Assembly (NCBI GenBank): GCA_002401525.1
Contig: NVTH01000050.1
Location: forward strand, 6,879 to 12,527
Origin: Moraxellaceae bacterium
GTDB lineage: Bacteria; Pseudomonadota; Gammaproteobacteria; Pseudomonadales; UBA3067
Length of the DNA stretch: 5,649 nt
Direction: 5' to 3'
Shown: in pieces, positions 1 to 4,191 of the stretch
How the letters are laid out: every line of letters begins with the position of its first letter
Position numbering within the stretch: the first letter of the stretch is position 1
Position numbers and translations under genes: made by a program
Notes under the pieces: model-generated
Databases searched by the model: none
What the model was told of the DNA's origin: nothing
Seen by the model: the letters and a program-made list of their open reading frames with translations, nothing else

Positions 1-475
1 TGGCTGTACCCTTAAAATTTCACCGAGTCACTGCAACCTATTAATTGGCACATGTGCCCATGGAGCATCCGTTTCTGGCTTCTACAATTTTAGGTCGATT
101 ACCCGTCGAAAATGAGGCTTTAGGAATGCGAAGATTTAGTACTGACTGAACCCCTATCATTCCGACCACCTTGACTATATGCAGAAATCATTCTGATTCC
201 TTCTTTCCAGAACCTTAATATAATATAGGCAGATTACTTTTCATTCCGATTGGTTCAAACACCTTCTGTGGACTCGCTTACAATTCGTAACGAAATACAC
301 ACTTTTTAAACCATCATTGCATCCATTAACAATCCAGCCGTGAAGACAAACGCCCCGGCCCTATAGCAACCATAGCTCAAGAACTGCCCGTCGACACAAG
401 GAACAATCATTCAGCGGCTGTAAAAAGCGATGGCGCAACTCGGACGCCTACCTTCCACTAAATCCGCGCCCATTA
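1..475. other. Non-coding stretch, no gene recognised
   Basis: I see no ORF of useful length or recognisable protein on either strand here, and no tRNA, rRNA or CRISPR structure. Small items are present. There is a 12-bp palindrome at 47-58 (listed separately). A hairpin-like repeat at 184-200 has arms GAAATCA and TGATTCC with one mismatch around a TTC loop. A perfect TATAAT hexamer lies at 219-224 with no good -35 element. An 11-bp dyad, TTCGTAACGAA, lies at 284-294. None is strong alone. The stretch may be the downstream flank of a gene beyond the left edge, a decayed gene, or distal regulatory DNA of the nrd operon. Confidence 0.6.
47..58. repeat. 12-bp perfect palindrome GGCACATGTGCC
   Basis: GGCACATGTGCC is its own reverse complement over all 12 bases. 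The symmetry stops at the next base on each side. It could be an operator half-hidden at the window edge or simply chance. It is more than 1.2 kb from nrdA, so any role would more likely concern a gene to the left. The protein that might bind it cannot be named. Confidence 0.3.
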
Positions 476-476
476 T

Positions 477-505
477 TTGACCAATTTCACATTTTTTATT
501 ATTCA
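477..505 (+). promoter_or_regulatory. Candidate sigma-70 promoter upstream of NrdR box 1
   Basis: TTGACC (477-482) matches five of six bases of the -35 consensus. A 17-bp spacer leads to TATTCA (500-505), a weak -10. The spacer is AT-rich. A start would fall at about 512, inside NrdR box 1 (512-527), which would suit repression by NrdR. An alternative -10 is TATAGT (520-525) inside the box, but it lacks a good -35. The prediction rests on spacing and position only. Confidence 0.3.
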
Positions 506-512
506 ATAAAAA
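493..512. repeat. AT-rich inverted repeat abutting NrdR box 1
   Basis: TTTTTATT (493-500) and AATAAAAA (505-512) are perfect 8-base reverse complements around the 4-base loop ATTC. The right arm shares its last base with NrdR box 1. It overlaps the spacer and -10 of the candidate promoter. It is not a good terminator because the stem has no G-C pairs. It could be a protein site, a curved or easily melted segment, or a by-product of A/T richness. Confidence 0.4.
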
Positions 513-527
513 CCCTACATATAGTGT
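512..527. promoter_or_regulatory. NrdR box 1
   Basis: This 16-mer matches the known NrdR box consensus acaCwAtATaTwGTgt at 14 of 16 positions; mismatches are at positions 3 and 7. NrdR is the zinc-finger/ATP-cone repressor that senses dATP/ATP and controls ribonucleotide reductase operons in most bacteria. The flank continues as GTGTTTC, as in box 3. It is the most distal of three boxes, 767 bp before the nrdA start codon and 155 bp from box 2. Confidence 0.75.
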
Positions 528-588
528 TTCCTGTGCGCGACAACGGGTGACAGGTAAGTAGCTACAAACTTCATCAGTAATTCACACT

Positions 589-597
589 TTATCCACA
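589..597 (+). promoter_or_regulatory. DnaA box, perfect TTATCCACA
   Basis: TTATCCACA is an exact match to the high-affinity DnaA box (TTATNCACA). DnaA is the replication initiator and also a transcription factor; in E. coli it binds DnaA boxes in the nrdAB control region and ties expression to replication. The box lies between NrdR boxes 1 and 2, 61 bp after the first and 69 bp before the second. No second good match is seen nearby; CTATACACC at 1046-1054 matches only 7 of 9. The position supports a regulatory role rather than an origin. Confidence 0.6.
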
Positions 598-618
598 ACA
601 TATCCCTATTTTTACCGC

Positions 619-647
619 TTGCATTCCACCCATAACCGCACTATCTT
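619..647 (+). promoter_or_regulatory. Candidate sigma-70 promoter upstream of NrdR box 2
   Basis: TTGCAT (619-624), a 17-bp spacer and TATCTT (642-647) form a plausible sigma-70 pair with four matches in each hexamer. A start near 654 would put NrdR box 2 (667-682) just downstream of the start, where a bound repressor could block clearance. The DnaA box ends 22 bp before the -35. Support is sequence pattern only. Confidence 0.25.
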
Positions 648-666
648 GTACTTTAAATGATTATAA

Positions 667-682
667 ACACTACATATTGGGG
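667..682. promoter_or_regulatory. NrdR box 2 (weaker)
   Basis: This 16-mer matches the NrdR consensus at 13 of 16 positions. The left half, ACACTACA, is identical to that of box 3 and even shares the preceding AA. The right half is damaged, ending GGGG instead of GTGT. It lies 155 bp from box 1 and 166 bp from box 3 (start to start). It may be a weak site used only cooperatively, or a decaying one. Confidence 0.6.
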
Positions 683-734
683 TTCGAGCAATTCCGTTGA
701 GCGTTTGGTAAGCTTGAAAGGTTTTCCTCTAATC

Positions 735-751
735 TGCCTCCCAGCGAGGCA
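735..751. repeat. GC-rich 6-bp hairpin between NrdR boxes 2 and 3
   Basis: TGCCTC (735-740) pairs perfectly with GAGGCA (746-751) around the loop CCAGC. No T-run follows on the plus strand, and none follows on the minus strand either, so it is not a typical intrinsic terminator. If transcription starts at the box 1 or box 2 promoters, this hairpin would lie in the leader RNA. Confidence 0.35.
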
Positions 752-792
752 CTGCACCCAATAGAACCCCCCAAAAACCTCGGTTAAAGGTG

Positions 793-818
793 AATTATTA
801 ATCAATTGACGAATAATT
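793..818. promoter_or_regulatory. 26-bp concentric palindrome, candidate operator
   Basis: The outer arms AATTATT (793-799) and AATAATT (812-818) are perfect reverse complements. The core TCAATTGA (802-809) is itself a perfect palindrome on the same centre, 805.5. Eleven of 13 base pairs of the 26-bp dyad are symmetric; only the AA/CG pairs at 800-801 and 810-811 break it. It overlaps the TTGACG -35 of the promoter candidate before NrdR box 3. This arrangement is typical of sites for dimeric repressors or activators. It does not match FNR/ANR (TTGAT-N4-ATCAA) or Fur well, so the binding protein is unknown. Confidence 0.45.
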
Positions 819-833
819 TGGCCCAATTAGAAA
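806..833 (+). promoter_or_regulatory. Candidate main nrdAB promoter, overlapped by NrdR box 3
   Basis: TTGACG (806-811), five of six matches to the -35 consensus, is followed after 16 bp by TAGAAA (828-833), four of six matches to the -10. A start near 840 lies inside NrdR box 3 (833-848). The -35 sits in the right half of the 26-bp palindrome. A repressor on either site would be expected to exclude RNA polymerase. Of the three candidates this is the closest to nrdA, and it implies a leader of roughly 440 nt. Confidence 0.4.
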
Positions 834-848
834 CACTACATGTTGTGT
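833..848. promoter_or_regulatory. NrdR box 3 (best symmetry)
   Basis: This 16-mer matches the NrdR consensus at 14 of 16 positions. With its flanks it reads AAACACTACATGTTGTGTTT, which is symmetric except at the two w positions. It overlaps the predicted transcription start of the nearest promoter candidate. It lies 430 bp before nrdA, further than usual for an NrdR site. Repression by dATP-loaded NrdR is the expected function. Confidence 0.8.
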
Positions 849-855
849 TTCTTTC

Positions 856-930
856 ATGAGCAAAATAGTTGCAGCGCGTCAAGGTGATGACGGCTTGCCT
901 AGAATGTTTCTCAAAGGGATGCGCCGCTGA
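856..930 (+). CDS. Possible 24-residue leader ORF, doubtful
   Basis: An ATG eight bases after NrdR box 3 opens a 24-codon ORF (MSKIVAARQG...LKGMRR) ending in TGA at 928-930. No Shine-Dalgarno sequence precedes it; with a transcript start near 840 the leader would be only about 16 nt. I do not recognise the peptide. Its 3' part overlaps the left arm of the 914-947 hairpin, and its stop codon directly abuts the ATG of the next small ORF. It could be a leader peptide whose translation affects the hairpin, or a chance ORF. Confidence 0.12.
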   Translation: MSKIVAARQGDDGLPRMFLKGMRR

Positions 931-947
931 ATGAAGAAGCATCCCTT
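914..947. repeat. Perfect 9-bp-stem inverted repeat in the nrdA leader
   Basis: AAGGGATGC (914-922) and GCATCCCTT (939-947) are perfect reverse complements separated by 16 nt. As RNA this is a stable hairpin about 75 nt after the predicted start at box 3. No U-run follows (the next bases are AAAATT), so it is not an intrinsic terminator on the plus strand. The loop contains the TGA stop of one small ORF and the ATG of the next, and the left arm hides the purine-rich AAGGGA that could act as ribosome binding site for that ATG. It could equally be a DNA-binding dyad. Confidence 0.5.
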
Positions 948-1089
948 AAAATTGAACACCTACTACGCATTAAATGTCGTACCCAAGAATGCACTGAGAC
1001 ACGAGAATCCTTTGATTAATTGTTATTCAGACTCAGACCCCCGTTTCTATACACCACAGCCACAGCGGGTATCGCGAAAACGACAGTAG
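931..1089 (+). CDS. Possible 52-residue small ORF in nrdA leader, doubtful
   Basis: ATG at 931 directly follows a TGA stop in the same frame and opens a 52-codon ORF (MKKHPLKLNT... ending VSRKRQ) with stop TAG at 1087-1089. AAGGGA at 914-919 is a possible but distant ribosome binding site and is buried in a hairpin stem. The peptide is basic and polar, with no signal peptide or membrane segment, and I recognise no domain. It ends 189 bp before nrdA, so coupling to nrdA is not obvious. Probably not a conserved gene. Confidence 0.12.
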   Translation: MKKHPLKLNTYYALNVVPKNALRHENPLINCYSDSDPRFYTPQPQRVSRKRQ

Positions 1090-1109
1090 CGCGACGACAA
1101 AGAATCAAC

Positions 1110-1151
1110 TGGAACGAGCCACTTGGAACCAATAGATTGGAACAAGCATTA
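1110..1151 (+). repeat. Three TGGAAC repeats at exact 14-nt period
   Basis: TGGAAC starts at 1110, 1124 and 1138, giving three units of 14 nt (1110-1123, 1124-1137, 1138-1151). The remaining eight bases of each unit are not well conserved. The second and third copies also share the preceding T. It lies in the leader between the small ORF and nrdA. It could be an iteron-like protein site, an RNA-binding protein target, or coincidence. Confidence 0.3.
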
Positions 1152-1214
1152 AGTATAAGCATCAAACGAATATTTCAAGCAATCAATAACACACCGCGAA
1201 AGTATTAGAGGTGC

Positions 1215-1228
1215 CTGTTGAAAAACAG
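1215..1228 (+). repeat. GAAA-tetraloop hairpin 50 nt before nrdA
   Basis: CTGTT (1215-1219), loop GAAA (1220-1223) and AACAG (1224-1228) form a 5-bp stem closed by a GNRA-type tetraloop, a stable RNA fold. It is followed by AAGCTTTTGCAG, with only four Ts, so a terminator is unlikely. It would lie about 50 nt before the nrdA start codon. It superficially recalls a LexA box but has the wrong spacing. Confidence 0.3.
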
Positions 1229-1270
1229 AAGCTTTTGCAGCCATTAAACTTAACATTAGCACTTAGCTAC

Positions 1271-1278
1271 GGGGCCCC
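1271..1278 (+). promoter_or_regulatory. GGGGCCCC palindrome at the nrdA start; weak ribosome binding site
   Basis: The eight bases directly before the nrdA ATG are the perfect palindrome GGGGCCCC. GGGG (1271-1274) is the only purine run at Shine-Dalgarno distance, four bases from the ATG, and it lacks the A of GGAG. An in-frame TAG at 1264-1266 rules out any start further upstream, so this context must be used if the ATG is correct. Translation of nrdA may therefore start poorly or depend on leader structure, in contrast to nrdB with its clear GGAGAG. Confidence 0.35.
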
Positions 1279-4149
1279 ATGTTTACCGAAACCAACCAAG
1301 AAGCAGCACCTGATAATAAAACCGCACCAGAGTCAAACACTCCCCAGGGAATTGTGCCAGGGCAAATTCGTGTCATTAAACGTAATGGCACAGTAGTCAG
1401 TTTCGATAACAACAAAATTTCCATCGCCATCACCAAAGCATTCCTTGCCGTGGAAGGCGGTACTGCAGCAGCTTCGAGCCGTATTCACGATATTGTTGCT
1501 CGCCTGACACAGCAAATTAGCGACACTTTTCAGCGACGCCTCGCAAGCGGAGGCACGATCCACATAGAAGAAATCCAGGATCAGGTGGAACTCGCGCTAA
1601 TGCGCGGTGGTGAACACAAAATAGCCCGCGAATACGTCCTCTATCGAGAAGATCGTGCCCGCAAGCGAATGGACACACTTGAGAACGAGCCCACCGATCA
1701 TAACGCCTTTAATATCTACGTGACTTTAGAGAATGGTCAACAGACTACATTGGATTTAGATCGCTACCGGAAAGTGATTATAGACGCTTGTTCACAGCTC
1801 CAAGACGTCGACCCAGACCAAATTTACGACGAGTCCATTAAGAATCTATACAACGGCGTTTCGCTGAAAGACGTCTATACCTCACTAGTAATCACTGCCC
1901 GTACATTAATCGAGCAAGAGCCTAATTACAGCTACGTGACTGCCAGGCTACTACTCGACTCCCTGCGCAGTGAAGCGCTCAATTTCCTTGAAGTTGCAAA
2001 ATCTGCTACGCAAACTCAGATGGCAGAACTCTACCCCTCCATATTTGAGGTCTACATCTGCAAAGGCGTTGAATTAGAATTGTTGAACCCAGAATTACTG
2101 GACTTCGACCTTGCCGCTTTAGGGGAAGCGCTTAACCCAGAACGGGACTTGCAGTTCACCTATTTAGGATTGCAGACGCTATACGACAGATACTTTATTC
2201 ACAGCGATGAAGTACGCTTTGAATTGCCGCAAATATTCTTTATGCGAGTTGCTATGGGGCTTGCACTTCAAGAAGATAATCCACAAGCACGAGCCATTGA
2301 ATTCTATAATTTAATCTCCAGCTTTGATTACATGTGCTCAACACCCACGCTATTTAATTCAGGCACCTTAAGGCCTCAACTTTCTTCCTGTTATCTCACC
2401 ACCGTGCCTGATGATTTATACGGCATTTACGACTCTATTCGTGACAACGCCATGCTCTCGAAGTGGGCCGGCGGTCTCGGAAATGACTGGACGCCGGTGC
2501 GCGCCCTAGGCTCACACATCAAAGGCACCAACGGTAAGTCTCAAGGCGTGGTGCCATTTCTTAAAGTCGTCAATGATACCGCTGTGGCCGTCAATCAAGG
2601 CGGAAAAAGGAAAGGGGCGGTGTGTGCCTACCTTGAAACTTGGCATCTGGACATCGAAGAGTTTCTTGAATTACGCAAGAACACCGGCGACGATCGCCGC
2701 CGTACTCACGATATGAATACCGCCAACTGGGTACCTGACCTATTCATGAAGCGGGTCTTTCAGGATGAAGAGTGGACCTTGTTCTCTCCCAATGATGCGC
2801 CGGACCTACACGACCTTTATGGCGCAGAATTTGAGCAGCGCTACAACGAATACGAACGCCTAACCGACAGCGGTGAGATTAAGTTATTCAAAAAAGTAGG
2901 CGCTAAAGATTTATGGCGAAAAATGCTCTCGATGTTGTTTGAAACTGGGCACCCTTGGATTACCTTCAAAGATGCCTGCAATATTCGCTCGCCTCAACAA
3001 CACGTCGGTGTAGTGCATTCATCCAACCTTTGTACCGAGATTACTCTTAATACCTCCAGCGAAGAAATTGCTGTCTGTAATCTAGGTTCCATCAATTTAG
3101 CGAATCACGTCAGTGCAGAAGGCCTCGATCAAAACAAGCTAGAAAAAACCATTCAATCGGCAATACGCCTATTAGACAATGTTATTGACTTAAATTTTTA
3201 CGCCGTGCCCCAAGCTCGCGCATCCAATCTTCGACATCGTCCCATTGGACTCGGCATCATGGGATTCCAAGATGCCCTTTACCTACAGAGGATCCCTTAC
3301 GGCTCCCAAGAAGCGGTGACTTTCGCTGATAATTCCATGGAAATGATCAGCTATTTTGCGCTTAAAATGTCCTCTGCACTGGCGCAAGAAAGGGGCGCTT
3401 ACCCAACTTATGACGGTTCCTTGTGGAGTCAAAATATTCTTCCCATTGACTCACTCAAAAACCTAATTGAAATTCGTGGCGACGCGTTTATTGAAGTAGA
3501 CACCTCGGAAACACTTCCTTGGGGACCACTTCGCGAGTCGATTAAAGCCCATGGCATGCGTAATTCAAACGTCATGGCCATTGCGCCAACAGCCACTATC
3601 TCCAACATTACGGGGGTCACCCAATCCATCGAACCGACCTACCAAAACCTGTACGTTAAATCTAATCTTTCTGGAGAATTCACGGTGATCAATCCTCACC
3701 TTGTGCGTGACCTAAAACAAATTGGGTTATGGGACAACGTGATGATTAACGATCTGAAGTATTACGAAGGCAGCGTCCAAAAAATAGACCGCATCCCTGC
3801 TGACTTAAAGCAAATTTATTGCAATGCTTTCGAAATAGAACCACGCTGGTTAGTGGATGCCGCCAGTCGCCGCCAAAAATGGATCGATCAAGCGCAATCG
3901 CTTAATTTATACATCAACGAAGCCTCGGGTAAAAAGCTTGACATTACTTACCGCATGGCTTGGTACAAAGGATTAAAGACCACTTATTACCTGCGTTCTT
4001 TAGGGGCAACCACCGCGGAAAAATCCACAGTTGCACAAGGGGACATGAATGCAGTGCAAAGTGGCTCAAGCGACGCCAGCTTTAGTCAAGCAGCAGAAGT
4101 TCCTCAGGCCTGCGCCATAGACGAGCCCGATTGCGAAGCCTGCCAATAG
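1279..4149 (+). CDS. nrdA: Class Ia ribonucleoside-diphosphate reductase, alpha (large) subunit
   Basis: Cytoplasmic catalytic subunit that reduces ADP, GDP, CDP and UDP to deoxyribonucleoside diphosphates with NrdB. The 956 residues are close to the Pseudomonas-type NrdA length and well above the E. coli length (about 760), because of an extra N-terminal ATP-cone. Cone 1 spans about 31-125 and has an intact VIKRNG motif (32-37). Cone 2 (about 146-236) reads YVTLENG, lacking the KR, and is probably inactive, as known in P. aeruginosa. The ten-stranded barrel follows. By alignment to E. coli, C371 and C600 are the active-site disulfide pair, N583-x-C585-x-E587 holds the thiyl-radical cysteine, and Y903-Y904 is the radical-transfer pair. 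NQGGKRKG (439-446) is the specificity loop 2 region and MAIAPTATIS (766-775) the phosphate-binding loop. The flexible tail ends CEACQ; C952 and C955 should reduce the active site. ATG 1279 is the first possible start (in-frame TAG at 1264) and gives the expected short tail before cone 1; GTG 1354 is an alternative. Likely co-transcribed with nrdB. Confidence 0.98.
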   Translation: MFTETNQEAAPDNKTAPESNTPQGIVPGQIRVIKRNGTVVSFDNNKISIAITKAFLAVEGGTAAASSRIHDIVARLTQQISDTFQRRLASGGTIHIEEIQDQVELALMRGGEHKIAREYVLYREDRARKRMDTLENEPTDHNAFNIYVTLENGQQTTLDLDRYRKVIIDACSQLQDVDPDQIYDESIKNLYNGVSLKDVYTSLVITARTLIEQEPNYSYVTARLLLDSLRSEALNFLEVAKSATQTQMAELYPSIFEVYICKGVELELLNPELLDFDLAALGEALNPERDLQFTYLGLQTLYDRYFIHSDEVRFELPQIFFMRVAMGLALQEDNPQARAIEFYNLISSFDYMCSTPTLFNSGTLRPQLSSCYLTTVPDDLYGIYDSIRDNAMLSKWAGGLGNDWTPVRALGSHIKGTNGKSQGVVPFLKVVNDTAVAVNQGGKRKGAVCAYLETWHLDIEEFLELRKNTGDDRRRTHDMNTANWVPDLFMKRVFQDEEWTLFSPNDAPDLHDLYGAEFEQRYNEYERLTDSGEIKLFKKVGAKDLWRKMLSMLFETGHPWITFKDACNIRSPQQHVGVVHSSNLCTEITLNTSSEEIAVCNLGSINLANHVSAEGLDQNKLEKTIQSAIRLLDNVIDLNFYAVPQARASNLRHRPIGLGIMGFQDALYLQRIPYGSQEAVTFADNSMEMISYFALKMSSALAQERGAYPTYDGSLWSQNILPIDSLKNLIEIRGDAFIEVDTSETLPWGPLRESIKAHGMRNSNVMAIAPTATISNITGVTQSIEPTYQNLYVKSNLSGEFTVINPHLVRDLKQIGLWDNVMINDLKYYEGSVQKIDRIPADLKQIYCNAFEIEPRWLVDAASRRQKWIDQAQSLNLYINEASGKKLDITYRMAWYKGLKTTYYLRSLGATTAEKSTVAQGDMNAVQSGSSDASFSQAAEVPQACAIDEPDCEACQ

Positions 4150-4179
4150 CCAATCCGCAGAGCCTACGAATTAAAATAC

Positions 4180-4185
4180 GGAGAG
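4180..4185 (+). promoter_or_regulatory. Strong ribosome binding site of nrdB
   Basis: GGAGAG lies six bases before the ATG at 4192, in the 42-nt nrdA-nrdB gap. It is close to the ideal Shine-Dalgarno sequence and spacing and fixes the nrdB start. The gap has no terminator-like hairpin and no clear promoter, so the two genes probably share one transcript. The stronger site may help raise NrdB relative to NrdA. Confidence 0.8.
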
Positions 4186-4191
4186 AATTAA

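Noticed and set aside
46..60. Sigma-54 promoter (TGGCAC near left edge)
   Set aside because: The -24 element is present, but no GC dinucleotide occurs at the required -12 distance.
219..224. Perfect TATAAT as a promoter
   Set aside because: No acceptable -35 at 15-19 bp upstream and no gene or NrdR site just downstream.
676..700. tRNA T-arm-like GGTTCGAGC
   Set aside because: The flanking bases do not pair to form a T stem, and no cloverleaf can be built around it.
1020..1208. 62-codon ORF with TTG start in the nrdA leader
   Set aside because: Rare start codon, no ribosome binding site, overlaps another doubtful small ORF, no recognisable domain.
1215..1228. LexA-like CTGT...ACAG site
   Set aside because: The gap between CTGT and ACAG is 6 bases, not the 8 of the gammaproteobacterial SOS box; better read as a small hairpin.
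1211..1396. 61-codon ORF with GTG start overlapping the nrdA start
   Set aside because: It runs out of frame for over 100 bp into the conserved nrdA coding region, and its peptide is unrecognisable.
2195..2203. DnaA box TTATTCACA inside nrdA
   Set aside because: It matches TTATNCACA but encodes ordinary conserved-region protein and stands alone in coding DNA; chance is the simpler explanation.
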